DNA from: Botryococcus braunii
Taxonomy: Eukaryota; Chlorophyta; Trebouxiophyceae
DNA: 10,000 nucleotides
Assembly (NCBI GenBank): GCA_002005505.1
Contig: KV908431.1
Coordinates: 160,001-170,000 of the forward strand
Reading direction: 5' to 3'
Shown: positions 1 through 9,939 of the stretch, piece by piece
Layout of the letters: every line of letters starts with the position of its first letter
Numbering within the stretch: position 1 is the stretch's first letter
Made by a program: the position numbers and the translations under genes
The notes under the pieces: model-generated
Databases searched by the model: none
Seen by the model: only the letters and a program-made list of their open reading frames with translations
What the model was told of the DNA's origin: nothing

Positions 1-165
1 GGAGATTCGAGTAAGTTAACTAAGTTTACGTTATAGCTAGGCACGAAGTCCGTAGAAGCGCTCGGATCATAAGTCGATCACCGAGTTAGTTCCTACTACC
101 TCTAAACCACGCGGAGACGGCGCATTTACGTCTAACTTCTCCGCCGTCTCCCAGTGGTTTAGAGG
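1..165 (+). repeat. Left arm of a window-scale inverted repeat
   Basis: Positions 12-165 match the reverse complement of 7312-7465 without gaps over 154 bp, with five mismatches by eye (about 97%). Positions 1-18 also match the reverse complement of 7661-7678 exactly. On the right side these two blocks are 202 bp further apart than on the left, and both right-hand break points lie in the heptamer TAAGTTA. The left arm is therefore either a deletion product between two TAAGTTA copies, or the right arm has gained about 195 bp flanked by a 7-bp duplication. The repeat runs off the left edge of the window, so its true end is not seen. Confidence 0.85.
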
Positions 166-229
166 TAGTAGGAACTAACTCGGTGATCGACTTATGATCC
201 GAGCGCTTCTACGGAGTTCATGCCTAGCT
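35..229. repeat. Foldback (palindromic) element with 88-bp arms
   Basis: The arm at 35-122 pairs with 142-229 around a 19-nt loop (123-141), with about four mismatches in 88 bp. The arms run from AGCTAGGCA at the outside to CTCTAAACCAC and AGACGGCG near the tip. There is no reading frame of note. The mismatches argue against a simple sequencing foldback artefact. The structure resembles a non-autonomous foldback element or MITE, but no target duplication or known terminal motif could be recognised, so the class is open. Confidence 0.85.
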
Positions 230-472
230 CCTAATCAGTTCACGGAGGGTGCGGTTGGCTCCGAGTTCCCAGACCGAAGTACTTGTGGATAGAACATGAC
301 CGGTAGGACTGAACGATGCAAAGTACGATTCTACAAATTCACGCACTAGTACGGAGCCGTAGACCAGTGCTCCGTTGCATTAGAGTGGCAGCGACTAGCC
401 AAGGGAGGCAGATGATGTCAGACCTCCTGTGGTATTTAAGGGGTAAGGGCAGAGGGTACTGGTCAGTTTAAA
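230..472. other. Intergenic stretch, nothing recognised
   Basis: This 240-bp segment lies between the foldback element and the probable copia-1 LTR. I see no coding frame, RNA gene or repeat in it. It could be the original insertion-site DNA of copia-1 or the remains of an older element. Confidence 0.5.
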
Positions 473-939
473 TGTTCTGCAACTCCAGTGTGTGATGCCC
501 GTCGTGTCGGATAGGGCTGTCCAACTGCTCTCTGCTTGCTCTGCTGAGATTGCATTGTCATGCAGGTATCCTGTAAAAGGTTATGGGCGGTGGCGTATCC
601 TGTAAGCAAGCAGACAGGTCGTAAGTTCGTGCCTCTCCAGCTACAGTCCTCGACGACTGTCTGCTCTTTAGACACATGCAACTGCATGAACAAGACTGGC
701 ATCCTTATGTGCCCAGTATCTTTCCAAACCAGTTGCTCGTCTATGCGGTGATTGCAGCTCTAACAGTCCTTTCACACTAACGCGTAATCTAGATCAGATT
801 GTACCTTATGTTCGAAATCGTCCACAACCTAACGTGTCTTAAGGTACCTTATGTTCTCAATGGACCCATATCCTACTAGTGCACACCTGAAGATCACTTA
901 AAGCACACGGCATTCAATAATAATGTTCAGAACTCAACA
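473..939 (-). repeat. Probable 3' LTR of copia-1
   Basis: Read on the minus strand, the copia-1 polyprotein ends at 960 and is followed by a purine run (941-950) and then TGTTGAG starting at 939. That is the usual order of stop codon, polypurine tract and LTR beginning with TG. The proximal boundary is well supported. The distal boundary is a guess: CAGAACA on the minus strand at 479-473 would give TGTT...AACA ends and a length of about 467 bp, but the 5' LTR is missing from the window, so it cannot be checked. Two 13-bp copies of a GTACCTTATG-containing repeat lie inside. Confidence 0.55.
801..856. repeat. Pair of 13-bp direct repeats (GTACCTTATGTTC) in the copia-1 LTR
   Basis: GTACCTTATGTTC occurs at 801-813 and again at 844-856, 43 bp apart. 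The second copy is part of a perfect palindrome, TTAAGGTACCTTA-like, at 839-851. The same core occurs in the coding linker of copia-1 and near copia-2. Repeats in this position could be LTR enhancer or processing sites; that is inference. Confidence 0.75.
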
Positions 940-940
940 C

Positions 941-950
941 TTCCCCTTGC
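941..950 (-). other. Polypurine tract of copia-1
   Basis: On the minus strand the sequence reads GCAAGGGGAAG and then TGTTGAG. A purine run next to an LTR start is the primer for plus-strand DNA synthesis in LTR retrotransposons. It lies 10 bp beyond the stop codon of the polyprotein, as expected. Confidence 0.7.
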
Positions 951-959
951 CTGCATGCT

Positions 960-3629
<2,670 letters not shown>

Positions 3630-3632
3630 CTA

Positions 3633-4438
3633 TTGAGGGGATCCAGGTTGCACCTTAGACATACCCACTCTCTCCCCCCCTCTCAAATGCTCAAGGAATG
3701 TAACGTCCCTGCTCTCTTTCCATACTCCATTGCCTACGTACACTCTATAGGCCTTAGACACTGGGCAATACCCAGTGAACAGCTCAATGAGGGCCTTGGG
3801 AATGGCTTCTTTCGACTTCACTGCCAATGAGGCTATCAGATGGGATTTTTCATCAACCACAGTAACCCAAAAACGCTCTCCCGTGATGGCAGCTGGTGAA
3901 TTGGGCCCCACAGTATCCACATGCACTCTATCTAACACACTCTCTGCAGGCCTAGAGGAAGCTGGAAAGGGGGGGCGAGAATGTTTCCCTTGTATACATG
4001 ACTCACACTGGGGAGGACACTCTGAGCATGGAGCAAGGGACACATGGATCCCAGTTACCAGATCTTCGTTGTCCAACCTTGTCATACTCTTAACCCCAGG
4101 ATGACCCAACCTTGCATGCCACAATAGTCTATCTATACACACGTGCCTTTTCCTAGCATGATACGAGGTAACATGAGGACTGGACTGTGGCTGCGCAGCA
4201 TGCTGGCTCTTGACTGGACACACCCATTCTAAAAAAAACAGCCCTCGCTCTCTGGCTATCTGACCAGACCAGCCTGCTGGGCCTTTCATGGTCGTGTACC
4301 CACCTGCACTGTCAGTGAGGAATGATGCTCCATCCTGAATGGCTCCTGTGACAGAAATCAGATTAGTGTGTGCAGTGGGCACACACTGCACATTATGCAG
4401 CCAAAACACCTCTTGTCTGGCATTGACCAGACACACAG
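3633..4438 (-). pseudogene. Ty1/copia integrase fragment with internal deletion (copia-1)
   Basis: Integrase inserts the element DNA into the host genome. The fragment opens with the pre-integrase segment WLHNVQCVPTAHTNLISV, the usual end of the copia protease-to-integrase spacer. The HHCC zinc finger follows, as WHARLGHPG (about 4101-4127) and CESC (about 3995-4010). The first catalytic Asp is in HVDTVGP (about 3916), then VVDEKSH. The chain then jumps from KALIE directly to the distal motif GYCPVSKAYRVY near 3777-3790. The family's central block, with the second Asp (SDNG) and the catalytic Glu, is absent. The frame then runs through SRDVTFLEH to a TAG at 3630-3632. Gag and protease are missing because the gypsy LTR begins at 4439. 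The integrase must be inactive. Confidence 0.88.
3759..3777. repeat. Small hairpin beside the integrase deletion
   Basis: CACTGGG and CCCAGTG form a 7-bp stem around CAATA. It lies within a few bases of the integrase deletion junction, so it may have helped polymerase slippage; that is speculative. Confidence 0.4.
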
Positions 4439-4457
4439 TGTTGTGCGGTGGGTACCG

Positions 4458-4509
4458 ATCTGATCAGGCGGTACCCCGACAGGGTACTGCGGTATCTGAT
4501 CAGCCGGTA
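4458..4509 (+). repeat. U3 direct repeats in the gypsy LTR
   Basis: ATCTGATCAGGCGGTA at 4458-4473 recurs as ATCTGATCAGCCGGTA at 4494-4509, 36 bp apart with one mismatch. Three GGTACC sites are interspersed (4451, 4470, 4511). The position upstream of the TATA box is typical for LTR enhancer repeats; the function is inferred. Confidence 0.65.
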
Positions 4510-4611
4510 AGGTACCACCGGCACAAAGGAGGTGCCACGGTGCGGCTCTGCTGCAAGTGGCGGAACCTTGGACACCCCTGCCAGGTGGCGGTTGAGGTGG
4601 ACAGCATGTCC

Positions 4612-4618
4612 TATAAAT
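4612..4618 (+). promoter_or_regulatory. TATA box of the gypsy LTR promoter
   Basis: TATAAAT lies in the LTR about 155 bp before its end. Transcription would be expected to start roughly 25-30 bp downstream, near 4640, placing the U3/R border beside the stem-loop at 4636-4672. Confidence 0.6.
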
Positions 4619-4635
4619 CAGGATGAGCTGTGAGA

Positions 4636-4672
4636 CCAGCCTAAGGGATCCCAAAGGATCCCGAAAGGCTGG
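4636..4672 (+). other. Stem-loop at the predicted 5' end of the gypsy transcript
   Basis: CCAGCCT (4636-4642) pairs with AGGCTGG (4666-4672), and GGGATCC (4645-4651) pairs with GGATCCC (4656-4662) around a CAAA loop. That gives 14 perfect base pairs with a small internal loop. If R starts near 4640, the hairpin lies at or close to the RNA 5' end and might also occur near the 3' end. This is analogous to R-region hairpins of other LTR elements; the role is inferred. Confidence 0.6.
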
Positions 4673-4769
4673 CAGGGCCGATGGGTGCCCTGGGACGGCC
4701 TCGCCGTCGAGTCCACAATATCCAATTTCGAATTACTGAACCTCTGTTCTGAGTTTAATTCACAACATC

Positions 4770-4781
4770 TGGTATCGGCGA
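4770..4781 (+). other. Primer-binding site of the gypsy element
   Basis: TGGTATCGGCGA begins two bases after the LTR end. TGGTATC matches the start of the initiator-Met tRNA type of binding site used by many plant Ty3/gypsy and copia elements; after seven bases it departs from that consensus. The primer could therefore be a different tRNA or a diverged initiator tRNA. Confidence 0.65.
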
Positions 4782-4838
4782 GTGGATTTCTCGCCTGTCG
4801 TTGAGCTTTGCTATTTTATTCCGCTGCGCATAACGATC

Positions 4839-7311
4839 ATGTCGGACGATGTGCCGATGGCGGACGGCAGTCCTGTGCGTGAGGTGCAGAATGCGATTGT
4901 GGAAGAACGGACCCTTGTAAATGCTGTTCAAGCTTTGGTAAATGTGGTACAGCAGCAGGTTGAGGCAGCCAACAATCTGACGGAGGAGGTGCGAGCGCAA
5001 CGTGCGCAAGGTGAGTCGTCTAAAGCCTATATGCCTGCAGTGTCCAAAATTGTTGAATTTCAAGGCTATGAATCACAGTTGGCTCCACGAGAATGGATTG
5101 CGCAAGCCAGAGCGAAGTTTCCGGTTCCGTTGACAGATATCCAACAGGATGCGCATGTTCGACGTGCAGTGGCAAGCTTTGTGGGGCCTGCGCTTACTTT
5201 GTGGTTGTCCTTTGTGAATACGCTGGAGGTGGGGGTGTTGTTGTCGTGGGAAACGCTGGAAGCCTTCATGCACGCCCATTTTGGACGGCTGGAGTCTCCG
5301 GAGTTCATACTTCCCAAGTTCGATGCCCTTACCCTTGACTCCTCAGGGAGTATAACAGCATATGTTAGTCGTTTTCAGACACTTTTGGCGAGGCTGGGGC
5401 CAGGGCGCTCAGTCGCCGACGACGTGCACAGATTACTCCGTGGGCTACCCAACGCAATTGCTAACCAGTTACGCTTAAAGTTTGCGGGCACACAGGCTCC
5501 TGTGCAATCGTATATTGACGCCCTATGTGCATTGCCAGACCGTGAGCAGGATAGTTCGCATAAGGCGAAGCAGACCGACCTGGGTCCCAAAAATGCAGGA
5601 GTGCATAAAGGGAAGGGCAAGGCTGCGCCATCCAGCGATAAACCTGACGAGCCAAGGCCTAAGGGCCCACGCTGCTATAAATGCGGTCAGATTGGTCATA
5701 TCGCCAAGAACTGCCCAAAGAAGGTAGCTCCCTCCATTCCTGTGCATGAGTGCTCGGTGCCTCGCAGTCGTTTGTCTGGTGTGAAGCGCACATTGTCTAC
5801 AATGCAACACGGTTCCCGTGAGTTGTTGTTTACATGCTCTATGGCTGCGTTGGCTTTCCGTGCATCTGGGTCAGGCGAGCCTCCAAAGGTCGGGAAACTG
5901 ACCTTTGTGATGCTCGCAGGGATCCAAGGACGGACAGGCCGCGTGAGATGTCTCCTCGACAGTGGTGCAACTTCATGTTTCATCTCACGTGCGGCTGTAA
6001 AGAAATTTGGGCTGCGAGAAGTAGACATGGCTCCACGAGGGATAGTAATGCCTGATGGGATGGAAGAAGAAACAACTGCTTTTTGTAATGTGCCTTTGCG
6101 AGTACATGGACATGATGTTTCTGTTCCCTGTCTAGTGGCTAATTTGAGCTCGCATGAGATTATTCTCGGAGACACGTTTTTAGCTTTGACAGACGCAGAT
6201 TTGTCCTTGCGTACACGAATTGCACATTTCACGGTAGGGAACATGCGTGTCAGGGTGGCAATGGATGAAGCGCCCACGCCAGGGTGCGAAACAATCACTG
6301 CTGTACAGGCTAGACGCGTTCTCAAGGGTGGAGGCACAGGCTTTGCGGTAGTAGTGTCCCAGGAAGAACTCTCAGCGGTGGATTGTTCTGAGAATGGCGG
6401 GGATGTGAATGTGGGGCTAAAGTCGGGGGGGATTGAGAACCCTCGCGTGAAAGCCATTGTAACAGAATTCTGTGATTGCTTCCCTGATGAGTTGCCAAAC
6501 TCTCTCCCACCTGAGAGGAATGTTGCGCACGCAATTCCCACCGGCAATAATCCAGTGCCCCCTGTTCGTGGAATGTATCGTCTCTCCCCAGTTGAGCGTG
6601 AGGAGGTGACTAGGACCCTACAGGATTTGCTTGCCAAAGGTTTCATTGAGCCCAGCAGCTCTCCTTTTGCGTCTCCTATCCTCTTTGTCCGCAAGAAGGA
6701 AGGCACGTTGCGAATGGTGGTGGATTATAGGGGAGTGAACAAAATTACAGAGAGAAACCAATACCCTTTGCCACGAGTGGATGATCTTCTAGACCAACTA
6801 AATGGGGCCAAGGTGTTTTCTTCATTAGACTTGATGTCAGGATATCATCAAGTGCGGATCACACCCGAGGACGTCCCCAAAACGGCATTCATCACGCCAC
6901 AAGGTTTGTATCAGTTTCGGGTATTGCCCTTCGGACTCACAAATGCGCCCGCTACATTTCAGAAGGTCATGAATGACGTGCTGAAATCATTGATAGGGAA
7001 ATGTGCTTTGGTATACATGGATGATATCTTGGTCTACAGTAGGAATGCAGAGGAGCACGAAGAGCACTTGCGCTTGGTCTTACAATTGTTGCGTGAACAT
7101 AAGCTGTATTGTAAGCTAAAGAAGTGCTTATTCTTTCAGGCTGAGGTTGCATTCCTAGGGCACATGGTTAGTGGTGAAGGCGTGCGAGCTGATCCCCGCA
7201 AAGTAGATGCGGTTAACAGCTGGCCACCGCCTTTGAATGTCCACGATGTGCGCTGTTTTTTAGGCCTGACGAATTATTTTCGTAAGTTCATCCTTGGATA
7301 CTCCTCAATTG
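4839..7311 (+). pseudogene. Ty3/gypsy Gag-protease-RT polyprotein, 3' truncated
   Basis: This is one open frame of about 824 codons fusing capsid and pol. ATG at 4839 is the first Met codon in the frame; the 57 bp before it are open but start only with GTG. The N-terminal part has a coiled-coil-like segment (EERTLVNAVQALVNVVQQQVEAA region) and a retrotransposon Gag core (REWIAQARAKF...). A CCHC zinc knuckle CYKCGQIGHIAKNC lies at about residues 279-292. The aspartic protease has LLDSGAT (Asp about residue 374) and a late IILGDTFL. RT shows PSSSPFASPILFVRKK, VDYRGVN, SSLDLMSGYHQV (first catalytic Asp), LPFGLTNAPATF and YMDD (about residues 726-729). It ends in the RT-to-RNase H segment CFLGLTNYFRKFI. 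RNase H, integrase and 3' LTR are missing: at 7312 the frame enters the foldback repeat and runs on to a stop at 7389-7391. There is no internal stop or frameshift, so the remaining part is well preserved. Confidence 0.93.
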
Positions 7312-7465
7312 CCTCTAAACCACTGGGAGGCGGCGGAGAAATTAGACGTAAATGCGCCGTCTCCGCGTGGTTTAGAGGTACTAGGAACTAACTCGGTGAT
7401 CGACTTATGATCCGAGCGCTTCTACGGACTTCGTGCCTAGCTATAAGGTTAACTTAGTTAACTTA
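7312..7465 (-). repeat. Right copy of the foldback repeat (half element)
   Basis: It is the reverse complement of 12-165 at about 97%. It keeps one full arm, the loop and only the innermost about 25 bp of the other arm, which ends at CCTCTAAACCAC exactly where the gypsy frame begins. The sequence encodes the artefactual tail GGGGEIRRK of the gypsy frame. The outer end holds two tandem TTAACTTAG units (7449-7466). Confidence 0.88.
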
Positions 7466-7769
7466 GAAAAAGTTTTAAGTGTGCATGACCCGGCACACGC
7501 GGAGACGAGATTACGTAAGCATCACCAGTACTCCCCATGGCCCCCATACCTACACGAAGGGCCTTGGCCTCCACCCAGCATAACCAAGCCCTTGAAGAAA
7601 ATCACAGACAGACCAATGTGCATACAATTAGTTCCTGGTTGGTGGCGGGCGACCCCGTCATAACTTACTCGAATCTCCCCATAAGTACCGTGACTGCACC
7701 CCGGATCTCCTCCGTATGTCCATACTACACCCTGTACACTCCAGGATGAAGTCTGCAGGCCCTTTTAAC
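7466..7769. other. Intergenic stretch without a recognised gene
   Basis: About 300 bp of ordinary-composition DNA. The part 7459-7660 is what is lacking in the left arm of the inverted repeat, and 7661-7678 matches window positions 18-1. I saw no coding or RNA gene. Confidence 0.5.
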
Positions 7770-7984
7770 CTTATTAACTGCCAAAACATAAGTCACATAT
7801 ATTATTACGAGTTAATATACCTGCACATTTATTCTGTACACCAGGTATATCATTAACATAATATCTAGTACACCTGTACCTTATGCAACTGTACCTTATT
7901 TAACCTCAAACATGTCAAATCCATGTAGGGGAATCCCATCAGATGTGTATTGAAAATATCCCAAGTGCACACTGATGATCCCCA

Positions 7985-7991
7985 TTTTATA
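7985..7991 (-). promoter_or_regulatory. TATA box in the probable copia-2 LTR
   Basis: TATAAAA on the minus strand, in an AT-poor neighbourhood (GTTATAAAATGGGG). It is upstream of a minus-strand AATAAA at 7833-7828. It could drive the former copia-2 transcript; no experiment or second LTR supports this. Confidence 0.4.
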
Positions 7992-8038
7992 ACACCTCCC
8001 ATCATGCGCAGGAGTGGACAAATAAGCATCCCAGTCAC

Positions 8039-8138
8039 TTCACCCAAGAAACGTCGACGTCACAGTCGACGTCAGCTGTGCTCAATCAGCTGTCGACGTT
8101 TCACCCAAGCACCGTCGACGTCAGCTGTGCTCAATCAG
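8039..8138. repeat. Two-copy tandem repeat rich in GTCGAC palindromes
   Basis: The unit TTCACCCAAG...CGTCGACGTCAGCTG...CTCAATCAG occurs at 8039-8089 and 8100-8138. The first copy carries an extra CGTCGACGTCACA-type insert. The core GTCGAC appears four times in 70 bp (8053, 8065, 8092, 8113). It lies where the U3 of copia-2 is expected and could hold factor-binding sites. Confidence 0.8.
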
Positions 8139-8166
8139 TTTGCTTCATTTCAAGCCAGCCAGTGCT

Positions 8167-8392
8167 CTAAGTTATAGTGAAAGGAGCTTTGGCCAAAAGC
8201 CTCGTGAACATATCAGCAACATTTTCTGCAGTGGACACATATTTAGGAATGATTGCTCCTTTCTCAACCTCATCCCCGCCCCTGTGAACCTCACTGCAAT
8301 ATGCTTGGTCCTAGAAGAGATGGGAATGCCCTTTATGTTGGCCAGAGCACCTGTGTTGTCTGTATACACCACAACACCACCCTCCTCATGAT
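8167..8392 (-). pseudogene. C-terminal RNase H fragment of a second Ty1/copia element (copia-2)
   Basis: The minus strand encodes VVVYTDNTGALANIKG and then SSRTKHIAVRFTGAG, matching the CDNQGCISNL and SKFTKHVAVSFH region of copia RNase H. A frameshift after RLRK moves the reading to the next frame, which carries IPKYVSTAENVADMFTR and LLAKAPF before a TAG at 8167-8169. This parallels the copia-1 ending VESARNVADIMTKPLAKPVF. Identity to copia-1 is low, so it is a different family. Everything upstream of the YTDN motif is gone: the GA tract starts at 8395. Nonfunctional. Confidence 0.85.
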
Positions 8393-8739
<347 letters not shown>

Positions 8740-8774
8740 AACTACTAGTCCGGCGTCGCGGCAGGTAAAATTGG

Positions 8775-8799
8775 AAAAAAAAAAAAAAAAAAAAAAAAA
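8775..8799 (+). repeat. A25 homopolymer
   Basis: This run of 25 A sits 40 bp after the purine tract. It may be a simple repeat or the poly-A tail of an old retroposon. No SINE promoter boxes or LINE reading frame were seen upstream, so the second reading has little support. Confidence 0.9.
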
Positions 8800-9240
8800 C
8801 CACACACGTCCGGAGCAGACGTCGACGCGTGAAGGCAATGGTCTTGCGACAACGATTGACTAGAGGAAATACCCGGTCTTACGACGAGCGTAGACTGTTA
8901 ACCAACCCCTTTGCTCTCAGTTTATCGAGTAGCATAAGGTTTTTCATACCGTGCTCGATCGTCAAGCCCAGACAACTCCGGCTGCCCGACAAGTTAAGCC
9001 GAGTATTCAACACTCAGGTTTGGACCCGGGTCATGCTCTGGTGCAGAATTCAAACTATGTTGAGTAGTTGATGTATCGAACTGAATGCGTTTTTCATTGA
9101 TACTCTAACACACATTCAGGATGTGGTATTGCGGACGGCGTCAGATTACCGGGCCGCTGATCAGATCAGGACTTGTACGCTTGTTAACGCTGGTGAAAGG
9201 GGAAATTAAAAGTGCAATTATGTGTCACACAGGCTATCAA
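8800..9240. other. Intergenic or upstream region of the candidate gene, nothing firmly recognised
   Basis: Ordinary-complexity DNA between the A25 run and the candidate exon at 9241. It contains one more GTCGAC (8821-8826). An in-frame ATG at 9121 precedes the ATG at 9241 without an intervening stop. I found no TATA box, tRNA or repeat. It may be promoter and 5' UTR if the downstream gene is real. Confidence 0.4.
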
Positions 9241-9309
9241 ATGGATTTTTTGGGCCTCCGAACCTTGGGCTTTCTCGCAGTCTTCATCGCTGCATCTTCG
9301 TTCATAGAT
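9241..9309 (+). CDS. Candidate first exon of a secreted or membrane protein
   Basis: From ATG at 9241 the frame reads MDFLGLRTLGFLAVFIAASS and FID. It has a short N-region with one Arg and a hydrophobic core of about 12 residues, ending in small residues, which is a typical signal peptide or anchor shape. The frame meets GTAAGT at 9310, the full consensus 5' splice site, exactly between codons (69 nt, phase 0). Without splicing, the frame would add only about 13 residues before TGA at 9346-9348. An upstream in-frame ATG (9121) would add 40 residues and hide the signal peptide, so 9241 is preferred. There is no homology evidence, and a chance ORF remains quite possible. The protein family is unknown. 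Confidence 0.33.
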
Positions 9310-9476
9310 GTAAGTATTGCAAAAACCCCGCTTTCTGAGCGCTTTTGACAGCTCCAGAGTCTGGAGTCCAGACCCATGTAACCCAATCTGATGAGCCTCT
9401 TCATATCTGGGAAGTGTTTGAGCCGCAACTTGGGTAGGTTTGTATTTTGTGCTTTCAAGCAGGCAGCTCCCTCTCT

Positions 9477-9586
9477 CCCCCCCCCCCTCCCCCCCCCTCC
9501 TTCCCTACACTCACACTCAATGCGCCCCCACGCATGCACACACACACCACACACCACACACACCACACACCACCACACACACCACA

Positions 9587-9629
<43 letters not shown>

Positions 9630-9643
9630 TGCGCGCGCGCGCC
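9477..9643 (+). repeat. Poly-C, (CA)n and (GC)n simple repeats
   Basis: There are two C runs (9477-9487 and 9489-9497). CA-rich DNA follows at 9536-9628, starting as CACAC/CCACAC variants and becoming pure (CA)n, and then GATGCGCGCGCGCG at 9628-9643. The alternating purine-pyrimidine tract of about 50 nt is a classic Z-DNA candidate. Confidence 0.95.
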
Positions 9644-9701
9644 CCCCGTTAAACTAACAAATGACACTCATGTACAGATGCATGTAAACATAAGAATTCA
9701 A

Positions 9702-9706
<5 letters not shown>

Positions 9707-9782
<76 letters not shown>
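9707..9782 (+). repeat. (AG)n microsatellite, 76 nt
   Basis: Uninterrupted AG dinucleotides, 38 units, abutting a GCTA tetranucleotide tract without spacer. Confidence 0.97.
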
Positions 9783-9784
<2 letters not shown>

Positions 9785-9822
9785 CGCTAGCTAGCTAGCT
9801 TGCTTGCTAGCTAGCTAGCTAT
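9782..9822 (+). repeat. GCTA/GCTT tetranucleotide tract
   Basis: GCTC, then GCTA units, two GCTT units near 9799-9806 and GCTA units again to 9822. The GCTA blocks are self-complementary (AGCT and CTAG), so the tract can fold on itself. Confidence 0.9.
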
Positions 9823-9939
9823 GAGCCCCTCCTGATGAAGGGTGGGTGGGTGTGTCTATGTCAGTGTACACATGTGGGGGCCGGATAAATTGCGTTGCAT
9901 CCATCACCAATTTCAAATACTTCCAGCCTCTCAATTCAG

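Larger units (their letters stand above)
4439..4767 (+). repeat. 5' LTR of the Ty3/gypsy element
   Basis: The 329-bp segment starts TGTTGTG (4439-4445) and ends CACAACA (4761-4767), a perfect 7-bp terminal inverted repeat with TG/CA ends. It begins exactly where copia-1 homology stops, and it is followed after two bases by a primer-binding site. Inside are a tandem repeat in the U3 part, a TATA box at 4612-4618 and a strong stem-loop at 4636-4672. The host bases just before it (CACAG, 4434-4438) would be one half of a 5-bp target duplication. The other half cannot be seen, because the 3' end of the element is lost. Confidence 0.85.
7770..8160 (-). repeat. Probable LTR or 3' flank of copia-2
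   Basis: The segment lies downstream (minus strand) of the copia-2 RNase H stop. In that orientation it carries a tandem GTCGAC-rich repeat, then TATAAAA (7991-7985) and AATAAA (7833-7828) about 155 bp later. TATA followed by a poly-A signal is the order expected for U3 and R in an LTR. No clear polypurine tract or TG/CA boundary was found, so both ends are approximate. Two GTACCTTAT copies (7876-7885 and 7891-7899) also lie here, as in the copia-1 LTR. Confidence 0.4.
9310..9939 (+). other. Putative intron filled with simple repeats
   Basis: It is bounded by GTAAGT at 9310 and CAG at 9937-9939, the latter after a fairly pyrimidine-rich stretch (CTTCCAGCCTCTCAATTCAG). It contains the C-rich, CA, GC, GA and GCTA repeats. 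An alternative acceptor ends at 9925. The call depends entirely on the neighbouring candidate exon. Confidence 0.25.

Noticed and set aside
35..229. Foldback palindrome as a sequencing or library artefact
   Set aside because: The arms differ at about four positions and a second, inverted, partly different copy occurs at 7312-7465; an artefact would give identical arms.
463..702. 79-residue minus-strand frame
   Set aside because: It lies inside the probable copia-1 LTR, and its peptide shows no domain or composition typical of a protein.
800..830. tRNA gene suggested by a TTCGAAATC B-box-like string at about 812-820
   Set aside because: No cloverleaf could be built around it and no A box lies at the right distance.
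4840..5720. Plus- and minus-strand small frames within the gypsy gag part
   Set aside because: Shadows of the 824-codon gypsy frame, which carries the CCHC knuckle and continues in frame into protease.
5696..6706. 336-residue minus-strand frame
   Set aside because: It is antisense to the gypsy gag-protease-RT frame, whose motifs are clear; the antisense peptide is Arg/Ser/Pro-rich with no motif.
8775..8799. A25 as tail of a SINE or processed pseudogene
   Set aside because: No A/B-box promoter, coding remnant or flanking target duplication could be seen upstream; the preceding DNA is a GA tract.
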